From Phycisphaerae bacterium (GTDB taxonomy: Bacteria > Planctomycetota > Phycisphaerae > UBA1845), in assembly GCA_022072505.1 (NCBI GenBank), contig JAJVHU010000013.1, forward strand, positions 1 through 64,000: 64,000 bases of DNA. Direction: 5' to 3'. Under the pieces are notes generated by a model. The model was not told where the DNA came from and did no database searches. It was given only the letters and a program-made list of their open reading frames with translations. Positions 50,890 through 59,168 of this stretch are shown one piece after another; position 1 is the first letter of the stretch, and the number at the start of each line of letters is the position of its first letter. The position numbers were made by a program, and so were the translations under genes.

Positions 50890-51693
50890 ATGAACCGCTT
50901 CACGAGGATGTTTCAGCAGACGCGCGGCCGCGGCGCGTTCATGCCTTTCTTCATGCTCGGCGACCCCACGCCCGCGCGCAGCCTCGACCTGATCCGCGCC
51001 GCCCTCGAGGAAGGCGCGGACGCCCTCGAACTGGGGATCCCCTTCTCCGATCCGATCGCCGACGGTCCGGTCATTCAGGCGTCCGCGCTGCGGGCGCACC
51101 GCGCCGGGACAAGCGTCGCCCTTTGTTTTGATCTCCTTGCGGAATTGCGTCGGAACACCGACGTGCCCGTCGGGCTCCTTGTCTACTGCAACCTGATTCA
51201 GAAACGCGGCGTCGATCGCTTCTGCGCGCAGGCCGTGCAGGCCGGTGCGGACGCCCTGCTGGCGGCGGATGTTCCGTTTGACCGGGCCGGCGACCTCCCG
51301 CGCGCCGCCGAAGCCGCGGGGCTGGGCAGCGTCTTCCTGTGCAGTCCGAACACGCCCGACGATCGCGCCCGGCGCATCCTCGAAACGAGCACCGCGTTCA
51401 CCTACGCGGTCGGCGTGATGGGGACGACCGGCGCCCGCGACGCCCTCGGCGACGAGACGACCGCCTTCGTCACGCGACTCCGCGCATTGAGCGATCGCCC
51501 CTTTGTCGTCGGGTTCGGCATCAGCGCGCCCGCCCACGCGGCGGAGGTTGTGCGCCGGGGCGCGGACGGCGTCATTGTCGGCAGCGCGCTGATCCGCATG
51601 ATCGAAGCCGCCGGCGCCGACGCCGACGCCGCGACCGCGTCCGTCAGGGCGTTCGTGCGACAGGCCGCGACTTTGATCCGGCAACACGCTTAA
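50890..51693 (+). CDS. trpA: Tryptophan synthase alpha chain
   Basis: 267 residues from ATG 50890. TrpA signatures are AFMPFFMLGDPTPARSLDLI, EEGADALELGIPFSDPIADG (catalytic Glu) and PVIQASALRAH. The C-terminal phosphate site is VVGFGISAPAHAAEV and GADGVIVGSALIRMIE. It cleaves indole-3-glycerol phosphate to indole and glyceraldehyde-3-phosphate and partners with TrpB, which is not in the window. aroF begins 20 bases after its stop, so the first enzyme of the shikimate pathway and the last step to tryptophan are co-transcribed. Confidence 0.93.
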   Translation: MNRFTRMFQQTRGRGAFMPFFMLGDPTPARSLDLIRAALEEGADALELGIPFSDPIADGPVIQASALRAHRAGTSVALCFDLLAELRRNTDVPVGLLVYCNLIQKRGVDRFCAQAVQAGADALLAADVPFDRAGDLPRAAEAAGLGSVFLCSPNTPDDRARRILETSTAFTYAVGVMGTTGARDALGDETTAFVTRLRALSDRPFVVGFGISAPAHAAEVVRRGADGVIVGSALIRMIEAAGADADAATASVRAFVRQAATLIRQHA

Positions 51694-51712
51694 CCGACGA
51701 GGAGAACTTCGC

Positions 51713-52750
51713 ATGCTCGTAGTGATGAACGTGGACGCGACGACGGAGCAGATCGACGCCGTCTGCGCGGCGATCCGCGGACTCGGTTTCACGCCGCACC
51801 CGATGCCCGGCGCTCAGCGCACCGCCGTGTGCGTCACCGGCAACCAGGGCCCGGTCCACCGCGACGTCCTCGCCGGCCTGCCCGGCGTGCGCGAAGTCAT
51901 CTCCGTCTCGAAGCCTTACAAACTCGTCTCGCGCGAGACGCACGCCGAACCGACCGTCGTCCGTGTCGGCGGGCACGCGATCGGCGGCGGAGCGCTGCAG
52001 TTCATCGCCGGTCCGTGCAGCGTCGAAAGCGAGGACCGCATGATGCGCGTCGCGGAAGGCGTGGCGGCGCTCGGCGTCCCCTTCCTCCGCGCCGGCGCGT
52101 ACAAGCCGAGAACGAGCCCTTATGCCTTTCAGGGACTTGAGCAGGAGGGCCTGCGCATTCTCGACGCCGTGCGGCGAAGGTTCGGACTGCGCATCGTGAC
52201 CGAAGTGCTGTCCGAGGAAACCGTCGAGGCGGTGGCGTCCGTCGCGGACGTGCTTCAGATCGGCGCCCGCAACATGCAGAACTTCGCCCTGCTGAAGAAG
52301 ATCGCCCGGTGCGCCAACCCGATCCTGCTGAAGCGCGGGGCGTCCGCGACCGTCGAGGAGTGGTTGATGGCGGCCGAGTACCTGCTTTCCGGCGGCAACC
52401 GCCAGGTGATCCTCTGCGAGCGCGGGATCCGCACGTTTTCCGATCAGACGCGGAACACCCTTGACGTCAGCGCCATCGCGGCGGTCAAAGCGCTGTCCCA
52501 CCTGCCCGTCGTCGCCGATCCGTCACATGCGGCCGGGAAGCGGGAGTTCGTCGCGCCGCTCGCGAGGGCGGCGGTCGCCGCCGGCGCGGACGGCCTGATC
52601 ATCGAGGCGCACTTCGATCCCAACTCGGCGTGGAGCGACGGGGCGCAGACGGTGGACTTCGATCATCTCGCCGCCGTCATCGCCCAGGCGAGGGCGTACG
52701 AGCGACTGCATGTCGAAGGGAACGCGGCCAACGCGTCGTCCTCGCGCTGA
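51713..52750 (+). CDS. aroF: 3-deoxy-7-phosphoheptulonate synthase, type I-beta
   Basis: 345 residues. An N-terminal ferredoxin-like regulatory domain of about 70 residues (MLVVMNVDATTEQIDAVCAA) is followed by the barrel: FIAGPCSVESEDRMMRVAEG, LRAGAYKPRTSPYAFQGLEQ, LQIGARNMQNFALLKKI, ILLKRGASATVEEW and VVADPSHAAGKREFV. This is the I-beta (Thermotoga/Bacillus-like) class that condenses PEP with erythrose-4-phosphate. The N-terminal domain usually confers tyrosine or phenylalanine feedback. It forms an operon with trpA. Confidence 0.94.
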   Translation: MLVVMNVDATTEQIDAVCAAIRGLGFTPHPMPGAQRTAVCVTGNQGPVHRDVLAGLPGVREVISVSKPYKLVSRETHAEPTVVRVGGHAIGGGALQFIAGPCSVESEDRMMRVAEGVAALGVPFLRAGAYKPRTSPYAFQGLEQEGLRILDAVRRRFGLRIVTEVLSEETVEAVASVADVLQIGARNMQNFALLKKIARCANPILLKRGASATVEEWLMAAEYLLSGGNRQVILCERGIRTFSDQTRNTLDVSAIAAVKALSHLPVVADPSHAAGKREFVAPLARAAVAAGADGLIIEAHFDPNSAWSDGAQTVDFDHLAAVIAQARAYERLHVEGNAANASSSR

Positions 52751-52756
52751 CCCGGG

Positions 52757-53101
52757 TCAGCCCACGCCGCTGCCCGGGGGCACGTCCGTCCACGGACCCA
52801 CCACGACGACCTGCGACCGGTCCTCGGTGCTGGCGGCGAGCAGCATGCCGTTGCTCTCCTCGCCGCGCATCATCCGCGGCGCGAGGTTGGCGACGACAAC
52901 GATCCGCTTGCCGACGAGATCCTCGGGGGCGTAATACGCGCGGATCCCGGCGCAGATCTGCCGCTGCTCCGTCCCGAGATCCACCTTCAGCACCAGCAGC
53001 TTGTCCGCGTTGGGATGCGGTTTCGCCTCCAGCACCTTCGCCACCCGAAGCTGAATTTTCAGAAAGTCGTCGATCGTGATCTGACCTGTCGGTTCGGACA
53101 C
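52757..53101 (-). CDS. Stand-alone tRNA-binding (OB-fold) domain protein
   Basis: 114 residues. ITIDDFLKIQLRVAKVLEAK and PHPNADKLLVLKVDLGTEQR then ICAGIRAYYAPEDLVGKRIV and NLAPRMMRGEESNGMLLAAS are the EMAP-II/Trbp111-like tRNA-binding domain normally found at the C-terminus of methionyl-tRNA synthetase. Here it is encoded alone, as in organisms where it acts in trans. metG is not in the window. It converges with aroF, seven bases away. Confidence 0.88.
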   Translation of the reverse strand: MSEPTGQITIDDFLKIQLRVAKVLEAKPHPNADKLLVLKVDLGTEQRQICAGIRAYYAPEDLVGKRIVVVANLAPRMMRGEESNGMLLAASTEDRSQVVVVGPWTDVPPGSGVG

Positions 53102-53181
53102 GCCCCTCTCCTTTCCCGTCGCGGCATCGACCTGACCCGATCGTCAGCCGCGTGGATCTGCGGCGCACGAGCGTGTTTGCG

Positions 53182-53880
53182 TCAAAGCCCCAGCTTCACG
53201 GCCACCCCGCACGCCGCCACCGCCGCGCCCGCGCCCGCGTGCGCGAACCGCTCCAGCCCCGGAATCCGCACGAACCGCAACCCCCGCGCCGCCGCCATCA
53301 CGATCAGCAGCATCGTTCCCACCGTCGCCGCGCCGAACACCGCCGCCACGCCCGTCGCCGCCCACCACCGGTCCCCCGACGGAACCGCCATCATCAGCGG
53401 GATCAGCGGTTCGCAGGGTCCGAACACAAAGATCGTGAACAACGTCCACCCGGTCATCACCGCGTTGCGCCGCGCCGCCGAGGGGGCGCCGCCTCCCCTC
53501 AGTCCCGGCTCGCCCAGTTCACCTGCCGCGTGGTGATGCGCCGCATGACGGTCGCGGGCGGCGACGCGCAGCCCCCAGAGCATATACGCGACGCCGAACC
53601 CGACGAGCATCCAGCCCGCCCAGTCCCCGCGCAGCGCCTCCCACCCGGTGAGCCGCTCCAGCGCCACGCGGAAGACGATCCCCGCCGCGCCCAGCAGGAC
53701 CGAACTGAGCACGTGCGCCGCGCCGCAACCGGTCGTCACCCAGAACGTCCGCCGCAAAGACCAGCGCCCGGACCGCGACATCGCGATAAAGGGCACGTAG
53801 TGATCCGGTCCCATCACCGTGTGCAGGAAGCCCACCGTCGCCGCCGTCAGCAGCAACGCCCACGTCGTCGTGTCGGTCAT
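53182..53880 (-). CDS. UreH/TauE-SafE-like membrane transporter
   Basis: 232 residues from ATG 53880. Six hydrophobic segments. The first contains FLHTVMGPDHYVPFIAM, the HxxxPDH arrangement of UreH/NiCoT-like and sulfite-exporter-like proteins. A histidine-rich loop (RDRHAAHHHAAG) sits in the middle and FGPCEPLIPLMMA in the second half. Metal (nickel or cobalt) handling is suggested by the histidines. Sulfite export is the other common annotation for this fold. A longer frame upstream lacks hydrophobic or conserved residues and is rejected. Confidence 0.65.
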   Translation of the reverse strand: MTDTTTWALLLTAATVGFLHTVMGPDHYVPFIAMSRSGRWSLRRTFWVTTGCGAAHVLSSVLLGAAGIVFRVALERLTGWEALRGDWAGWMLVGFGVAYMLWGLRVAARDRHAAHHHAAGELGEPGLRGGGAPSAARRNAVMTGWTLFTIFVFGPCEPLIPLMMAVPSGDRWWAATGVAAVFGAATVGTMLLIVMAAARGLRFVRIPGLERFAHAGAGAAVAACGVAVKLGL

Positions 53881-54051
53881 GTCCGCTGGCAAGGCACACT
53901 CCCCTTCATGATTCCAGCCCGGTCGCGCTTGAACGCCGATCTTTCGACGCGCCCCTACCCAACCGCGGGCGGGCGAGCATAATAAACACGGGGCAACCGG
54001 CGTGCCAGCGGTTGCCGGAGTTCGAAACCGTCGATCTGAGAGGAGCATCCG

Positions 54052-54777
54052 ATGTCGTCACCGAGTCGCCGTGAAGTGCTGGGATCGCTGGGGGCGTTGA
54101 CCGCGGGGGGGTGGATTTCGCTCGATGCACAGGCGGTCGCCGCGCAGGAGCCGCAGGCCGTCCGACCGCCCAAGGCGTACTCTCTGCCTGATTTGGGCTA
54201 CCCCTACGACGCCCTGGAGCCGCACATCGATGCGAAAACGATGGAGCTGCATCACAGCAAGCATCACGCGGCCTACGTCAAGGGGTTGAACGCGGCCCTC
54301 GAAAAACTGGCGCAAACCCGCGAGGGCGGCAACGTCGACGGCGTGTCGGACGCCACGAACGCCCTCTCGTTTCACGGTTCCGGACACATCCTTCACTGCG
54401 TCTTCTGGAAGAACATGAAGAAGAACGGCGGCGGCGAGCCGAAAGGCGCCGTCGCGCGAGACCTCGAGCGCGACTTCGGCAGCTTCTCCCGCTTTCAGCA
54501 GCATTTCAACAAAGCCTCGGCCGGCGTGCAGGGCAGCGGCTGGGGCATCCTCGCGTTCGAACCGCTCTCCGGACGCCTGCTCGTCTTCGGAGCGGAGAAG
54601 CACCAGAATCAGACGGTCTGGGGCTGCATCCCGCTCCTGGCGCTGGACGTCTGGGAACACGCCTACTACCTCAAGCACCAGAACAACCGCGGCGCCTACA
54701 TCGAGGCGTTCTGGAACGTCATCGACTGGAGCGACGTCGGCGACCGCCTCGAAGCGGCGAGGAAGCTGATGAGCTGA
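54052..54777 (+). CDS. Exported manganese-type superoxide dismutase
   Basis: 241 residues with GAGAGGAGC before the ATG. The head SRREVLGSLGALTAGG has a twin-arginine motif (R6, R7) and ends near VAAQEP, so Tat export of the folded enzyme is likely. The SOD body shows LPDLGYPYDALEPHIDAKTM, HHSKHHAAYVKGLNAALEKL, FHGSGHILHCVFWKNM and LLALDVWEHAYYLKHQNNRG. The metal ligands (two H, D, H) are visible. Glycine in GSGH and the later HQNQ pattern favour Mn over Fe. A manganese-uptake operon lies 1.2 kb downstream. Confidence 0.9.
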   Translation: MSSPSRREVLGSLGALTAGGWISLDAQAVAAQEPQAVRPPKAYSLPDLGYPYDALEPHIDAKTMELHHSKHHAAYVKGLNAALEKLAQTREGGNVDGVSDATNALSFHGSGHILHCVFWKNMKKNGGGEPKGAVARDLERDFGSFSRFQQHFNKASAGVQGSGWGILAFEPLSGRLLVFGAEKHQNQTVWGCIPLLALDVWEHAYYLKHQNNRGAYIEAFWNVIDWSDVGDRLEAARKLMS

Positions 54778-54851
54778 TCCCTGTGACGTTGCGGTCGGAA
54801 TCCGGCGAGGTGGAAGACGTTTGCCTGTCTTCGCATCGAACGCCGCATCGT

Positions 54852-55196
54852 TCAAACCCGGGCCTTTTTCTTTCCCCGTGCGGAACGTCGCGGGCGTCTC
54901 GCCGTGCGCGCTTCGAGCCACCGCTTCAGCGACGCAGGACTTTCGCCGGACGGTCGGCCTGCGAGCAGACCTTCAACACTCACATCCTCATCCAGCCCCG
55001 GCCAGTGAACACCCTCGCCTTTGCCCACGAGTCGCCAAGCGTCGCGCTCGGACTGCGAAGCATGCAACAACCGCGGATACCACGCGAGCGGAACGGAAAT
55101 CGCGCGCCCGTCGCTCAGCTCGACCGTCAGGGTATCCGCGGTCGTCGCCACGCTTTCTGCCGCAGAGAGCGCAACGTCATTTGCTGAAAAACTCAT
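54852..55196 (-). CDS. DUF2442 protein
   Basis: 114 residues from ATG 55196, which overlaps the end of the DUF4160 gene by 20 bases. The DUF2442 core is LTVELSDGRAISVPLAWYPR then LLHASQSERDAWRLVGKGEG and VHWPGLDEDVSVEGLLAGRP. The tail is strongly basic (KRWLEARTARRPRRSARGKK). DUF4160-DUF2442 pairs are widespread and are treated as putative toxin-antitoxin modules. The biochemical activity is not known to me. Confidence 0.8.
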   Translation of the reverse strand: MSFSANDVALSAAESVATTADTLTVELSDGRAISVPLAWYPRLLHASQSERDAWRLVGKGEGVHWPGLDEDVSVEGLLAGRPSGESPASLKRWLEARTARRPRRSARGKKKARV

Positions 55197-55413
55197 TCCA
55201 CGCCTCAATAAGCGCCTCGCGTCGATCACTCACCTCCGCCTCGATCCGCCTCAATTCTTTCCTGGAAAACCCGCCGCTGCGCTCAAGGCGCACAGGATCA
55301 AGCCAGAACTTCGCCACGTTGTTGTCGCGTTCGACATGAACGTGCATCGGTTCTTTATGATCGGCCGAGTAGAAAAACAGCCGGTACGGACCGATTATAT
55401 CAATCGTCGGCAC
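55177..55413 (-). CDS. DUF4160 protein
   Basis: 78 residues: MPTIDIIGPYRLFFYSADHK, then EPMHVHVERDNNVAKFWLDP and FSRKELRRIEAEV. The EPxHVHVxR motif is the hallmark of DUF4160. It is encoded just upstream of and overlapping the DUF2442 gene, the standard order for this pair. A toxin or RNase role is often assumed for this partner but cannot be read from the sequence. Confidence 0.82.
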   Translation of the reverse strand: MPTIDIIGPYRLFFYSADHKEPMHVHVERDNNVAKFWLDPVRLERSGGFSRKELRRIEAEVSDRREALIEAWNEFFSK

Positions 55414-55505
55414 GATGCGGCGCCCTGCGTGCGCTCGATGACGAGTTTCGTTTTCGGCCTTCGTCTCGGCGAGCCCCGGGAAGATACCGTGGCGACCGTC
55501 ACTGT

Positions 55506-55823
55506 TTACGCCGTGATGCTTTCAACCTCCAGGCGGAGGTATTGCTGGCGGTGGCCCGTCTTGCGGCGGTAGTTCTTGCGGCGGCGGAATTTCTGGATCG
55601 TGATTTTGTCGCCCTTAAGGCGCTCAAGAACCTTCGCCGTCACCTTCGCGCCCGCAACGACCGGTGTTCCCACCTTCGGGGCCGACCCCGTGTCTCCAAC
55701 CAGGAGAATGCGGTCGAACTCAATCCGGTCCTGCCCGTCGGCGAGGTCCATCAATTGAATGTCAAAGCGATCGCCCTGGGCGACCTTGTACTGATGACCG
55801 CGATCGTCGATGACTGCGTACAC
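55506..55823 (-). CDS. rplU: 50S ribosomal protein L21
   Basis: 105 residues from GTG 55823 (GAGGA upstream), the usual L21 length. A longer in-frame ATG start adds an Arg/Cys-rich tail foreign to the family. The core reads YAVIDDRGHQYKVAQGDRFD, DRILLVGDTGSAPKVGTPVV and KITIQKFRRRKNYRRKTGHR. It binds 23S rRNA. rpmA (L27), its usual partner, does not follow; the DUF4160/DUF2442 pair occupies that place instead. Confidence 0.92.
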   Translation of the reverse strand: MYAVIDDRGHQYKVAQGDRFDIQLMDLADGQDRIEFDRILLVGDTGSAPKVGTPVVAGAKVTAKVLERLKGDKITIQKFRRRKNYRRKTGHRQQYLRLEVESITA

Positions 55824-55948
55824 GTCCGAATCCTCGTCTTCTGAGGCGTCGCAGACCCTTCCGCAGACCTCCCGACGCCGAGCCGGGCATTCTGCGCGCA
55901 CCGGACCGAGCCGTCAACCGGACCTTCGTCGAGCCGAAAAAATACCAG

Positions 55949-55977
55949 TTGACACATGATGTAGTTAAGGCTACACT
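55949..55977 (+). promoter_or_regulatory. Promoter with overlapping inverted repeat for the Mn-uptake operon
   Basis: TTGACA (55949-55954) is a perfect -35 box, and TACACT (55972-55977) follows after exactly 17 bases. The inverted repeat TGTAG-ttaagg-CTACA (55960-55975) covers the spacer and -10, where a bound MntR/DtxR dimer would block polymerase. The operon's last gene encodes such a regulator. The assignment of the repeat as its operator is inference. Confidence 0.6.
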
Positions 55978-55987
55978 ATTTAGCATC

Positions 55988-56983
55988 ATGTTAATCATGT
56001 GCCGAACCGATAATACGTCAGCGGATCGCAACCCGAGTCGACTTCACGCTGGGGCAAGGCGGGTTCGCTTCCTTGAAGGAGTCGCGCTCGTGGCAGTCAT
56101 GACGGTAGTCACGCTCCCCGTGACCGGTCAGCCCAGCCACGGCAACAGGGATACTCCCCCCTCGACGGCGCTCTCCTCGCAAGGCGAACCCGACACCGCC
56201 TCCCCGAACGACCGGGGCACGTCGCGGAGGGATCCCGGTCCGCTGGTGACGGACAGACCCGACTTTACCGAAAGCACGGAGACCGTCGCGCCGCGCTGGT
56301 TTCAACTGGAGGGTGGATACACGTTCACCTACGACCGCGAGGGTCGTCAGCGCCGGAGGGAGCACGGCGCTCCCGAGTTGCTCCTTCGGGCGGGACTTGC
56401 GGAACGGGTCGAGCTGCGCCTCGGCTGGGCCGGGTATGCCTGGACCGAGCTTCGTGAGGACGTTGCGCGAGGCGGGGGACGCGCTCGCGGACACGAGGAC
56501 TGGTCGCAGGGCGCGGCGGATGTGTCGTTCGGGTTGAAAGTGAAGCTCGTGGATCAGGCGGGCCTCAGGCCTGATTTCGGCGTGATCGCCCAGGCAACCG
56601 CGCCCAGCGGCAGCCCGGGTTTCTCCTCGGGCGACGTCGATCCGGAAGTGAAGCTGCTGTGGGCTTACGAACTGACGGAGCGACTTTCGCTGGCGGGCAA
56701 TGTCAATCTCGGCGTGCCGACGGAGGAGGCGCGCCGGTTCGTGCAAAGCTCGGCGTCCGTGTCGCTGGCGATGTCGCTGGCGGAGCGGGTCGGGGCTTAC
56801 GCGGAGTATTTCGGGTTCTACCCGAACGCCCACGGAGCGGACTGCGCGCATTCCCTCAACGGCGGGCTGACGTTTCTGATCACCGAGGACTTCCAACTCG
56901 ACGTTCGCGCCGGGCTGGGACTGAACGAAGAGGCGGATGATTTTTTCACGGGAGTCGGATTCGCGTGGAGATTCGGGACATGA
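55988..56983 (+). CDS. Outer-membrane beta-barrel-like protein heading the Mn-uptake operon
   Basis: 331 residues from ATG 55988, just behind the promoter; ATG 56099 or another internal start is possible. The signal region FLEGVALVAVMTVVTLPVTG is followed by a Pro/Ser/Thr-rich stretch and then by PGPLVTDRPDFTESTETVAP and RWFQLEGGYTFTYDREG. Alternating strand pattern and the ending DDFFTGVGFAWRFGT with a terminal aromatic fit the transporter family once named MetA-pathway of phenol degradation, which forms outer-membrane barrels. Metal passage across the outer membrane is an inference from context. The stop overlaps the next ATG. Confidence 0.65.
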   Translation: MLIMCRTDNTSADRNPSRLHAGARRVRFLEGVALVAVMTVVTLPVTGQPSHGNRDTPPSTALSSQGEPDTASPNDRGTSRRDPGPLVTDRPDFTESTETVAPRWFQLEGGYTFTYDREGRQRRREHGAPELLLRAGLAERVELRLGWAGYAWTELREDVARGGGRARGHEDWSQGAADVSFGLKVKLVDQAGLRPDFGVIAQATAPSGSPGFSSGDVDPEVKLLWAYELTERLSLAGNVNLGVPTEEARRFVQSSASVSLAMSLAERVGAYAEYFGFYPNAHGADCAHSLNGGLTFLITEDFQLDVRAGLGLNEEADDFFTGVGFAWRFGT

Positions 56984-57189
56984 ACGACGGAAACGGGGCA
57001 CGAAATCAAGCGGGGCGGAAGCGGGGATCGCGGATGCGACGTCCGGCTGGGGCGGCGGCGGCGCTGACCGCGATGGCGCTGGCGTCGGGCGGGTGCGACG
57101 CGGGCAACGCGGTGGCGGACGGTTTGTACATCGGCGTCAGCGACACGGTCGCGGCGATCGTCATGAGCATTCTTCTGGGGGAGCGGTAG
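56980..57189 (+). CDS. Small lipoprotein in the Mn-uptake operon
   Basis: 69 residues. ATG 56980 overlaps the preceding stop (ATGA), which supports coupled translation. The head is very basic (GRKRGSRMRRPAG), then AAALTAMALASGGC forms the signal with a lipobox (ASGG|C). The mature peptide has about 31 residues ending DTVAAIVMSILLGER, an amphipathic helix. Family not recognised. Small size and fixed position suggest an accessory to the transporter. Confidence 0.55.
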   Translation: MNDGNGARNQAGRKRGSRMRRPAGAAAALTAMALASGGCDAGNAVADGLYIGVSDTVAAIVMSILLGER

Positions 57190-57193
57190 GGAC

Positions 57194-58195
57194 ATGATGC
57201 GACGGACAGGGATAGGTGCGGTGATGATGGCGGCCGTCGGCGCGGCGTGGGTCGGGGCGTCGTGCTCGCGTGCATCCACCCCCGCGGCGGCGCGCGTCGA
57301 GCGGCACAAGATCACGGCGACGGTGGGGATGGTGGCGGACATCGTGCGCGAAGTGGCCGGCGACCGGGCGGAGGTGGCCAACATCATCGGCGAGGGCGTC
57401 GATCCGCACTTGTACAAGCCGACGCGCAGCGACGTGGCGGCGCTGATGTCGGCGGACGCGATCTTCTACAACGGATTGATGCTCGAGGGGAAGATGGCGG
57501 ACACGCTGGTGAAGGTCGCGACGTCCGGCAAGAAGGTCTACGCCGTGACGGAGCTGCTTGACGAGAAAGAGCTTCTCGAACCCGAGTCGCTCGCGGGGCA
57601 CTTCGACCCCCACGTCTGGATGGACGCTTCCGCGTGGAGCAAGGCCGTCGAGGCCGTCGCCCGCGCGCTGAGCGAGTTCGACCCGGGCAGCGCCGCGACG
57701 TACCGCGCGAACGCCGAGCGCTATCGGAAGGAGCTGGAGGCGCTTCATGCCTACGCGCGGAAGGTTATCGCCTCGATCCCGCGGGAGCAGCGGGTGCTGA
57801 TCACGGCGCACGACGCCTTCAACTACTTCGGCCGCGCGTACGACATCGAGGTGCTGGGGATTCAGGGGCTTTCGACGGAGTCGGAGGCCGGTCTGGCGGA
57901 CATCAACCGTCTCGTCGACCTGATCGTTGCGCGAAAGATCGGGGCTGTATTCGTGGAGACGAGCGTGGCCGACAAGAACGTGCGGGCGCTGGTGGAAGGG
58001 GCGAAGGCCAGAGGTCACGAGGTGCGCATCGGCGGGTCGCTTTTTTCCGACGCGATGGGGAAGCCCGGAACGTATGAAGGGACGTACATCGGGATGATCG
58101 ATCACAACGCGACGATCATCGCGCGGGCGCTGGGCGGCGAGGCGCCGCAACGCGGCATGAACGGAAAGCTCGCTGAGGCGCCGGCGGGCGAGTAA
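57194..58195 (+). CDS. Manganese/zinc ABC transporter solute-binding protein
   Basis: 333 residues, cluster A-I (ZnuA/PsaA/MntC) lipoprotein. The signal ends WVGASC (lipobox), around residue 24. Metal-site and family stretches are TVGMVADIVREVAGDRAEVA, GEGVDPHLYKPTRSDV, GHFDPHVWMD, LITAHDAFNYFGRAYDIEVL and GTYIGMIDHN. The long His-rich loop typical of zinc-specific ZnuA is absent, which favours manganese. It delivers metal to the permeases encoded downstream. Confidence 0.88.
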   Translation: MMRRTGIGAVMMAAVGAAWVGASCSRASTPAAARVERHKITATVGMVADIVREVAGDRAEVANIIGEGVDPHLYKPTRSDVAALMSADAIFYNGLMLEGKMADTLVKVATSGKKVYAVTELLDEKELLEPESLAGHFDPHVWMDASAWSKAVEAVARALSEFDPGSAATYRANAERYRKELEALHAYARKVIASIPREQRVLITAHDAFNYFGRAYDIEVLGIQGLSTESEAGLADINRLVDLIVARKIGAVFVETSVADKNVRALVEGAKARGHEVRIGGSLFSDAMGKPGTYEGTYIGMIDHNATIIARALGGEAPQRGMNGKLAEAPAGE

Positions 58196-58207
58196 GGGCG
58201 GGGACAC

Positions 58208-59125
58208 ATGCACCGAAGCCTGAAGGATGACGCCTCACCGGATGCGCGGTCTTGCGGGGCGGCGGAACCGTCGAGCGAGTCCGGCGTCGCGTCGCTGATC
58301 GGCGGGGCGGCGACGGCCGCGTCATCTCCGTGCGTCGCCAGCGGGGAGGAGCATCCGTCCAGCTCGCCCTTGTCGATTCATGACATGACGGTCGCGTATC
58401 ACCGCAAGCCGGTTTTGTGGGACGTGGATTTCGACGCTCCGGAGGGCAAGCTGATCGGCATCGTCGGCCCCAACGGCGCGGGGAAGAGCACGCTGTTGAA
58501 GGCGGTGCTGGAGCTGGTGCCGAAGGCGTCCGGGCGGGTGACGATTTACGGCGCGCCCTACCGGCGGCAGCGGCGTCTTGTCGGATATGTGCCGCAGCGC
58601 GAGAGCGTGGACTGGGACTTTCCGGTCAGCGCGCTGGACGTGGTGGCGATGGGGACGTACGCGCGGATCGGCTGGTTGAGACCGGTGACGCGGAAGTACA
58701 AGGATGCCGCGCTGGCGGCGCTGTCGCGGGTGGGGATGGCCGACTACGCCGACCGTCAGATCAGCCAGCTTTCCGGCGGACAGCAGCAGCGTGTGTTTCT
58801 CGCCCGGGCGCTCGTTCAGGATGCGAAGGTCTACCTGATGGATGAGCCTTTTGCCGGGGTGGACGCGGCGACGGAGAAGGCGATCGTGCGCATTCTTCAC
58901 GATCTGCGCGACGCGGGGCGGACGGTCCTAGCGGTGCATCATGATCTTCAGACCGTTCCGGAGTATTTCGACCACGTGATGCTCCTGAACATGCGGATCG
59001 TCGCCAGCGGGCCGACGCGCGACATGTTCACGCGCGAGAACCTTCAGAAAACCTACGGCGGGCGGCTGACGCTGCTGGACCAGGCCGCGCACGCGATGGC
59101 GCGGGGAATTGCGAATTCAGAATAA
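58208..59125 (+). CDS. Manganese/zinc ABC transporter ATP-binding protein
   Basis: 305 residues. An unusual Ser/Ala-rich N-terminal extension of about 55 residues precedes the ABC domain. Walker A is GIVGPNGAGKSTLLKAVLEL. Then come YVPQRESVDWDFPVSALDVV (a stretch typical of Mn/Zn importers), signature LSGGQQQRVFLARALVQDAK, Walker B YLMDEPFAGVD and the H-loop VHHD. It energises the two permeases that follow. The 3' end runs into a short simple-sequence repeat that also holds the next gene's start. Confidence 0.9.
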   Translation: MHRSLKDDASPDARSCGAAEPSSESGVASLIGGAATAASSPCVASGEEHPSSSPLSIHDMTVAYHRKPVLWDVDFDAPEGKLIGIVGPNGAGKSTLLKAVLELVPKASGRVTIYGAPYRRQRRLVGYVPQRESVDWDFPVSALDVVAMGTYARIGWLRPVTRKYKDAALAALSRVGMADYADRQISQLSGGQQQRVFLARALVQDAKVYLMDEPFAGVDAATEKAIVRILHDLRDAGRTVLAVHHDLQTVPEYFDHVMLLNMRIVASGPTRDMFTRENLQKTYGGRLTLLDQAAHAMARGIANSE

Positions 59126-59168
59126 TGAAGGAAATGCGGAATGCGGAATGCGGAATGAAGAATGCAAG
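59105..59168. repeat. Simple-sequence repeat (gaatgcg/gaatgaa type), copy 1
   Basis: aattgcgaattcagaataat then gaaggaaatg and three units of cggaatg followed by aagaatgcaag. The composition is AT- and purine-rich compared with the surroundings. It bridges the ATPase stop and the first permease start and provides several ATG codons in frame. A related stretch is at 62012-62062. Confidence 0.6.
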
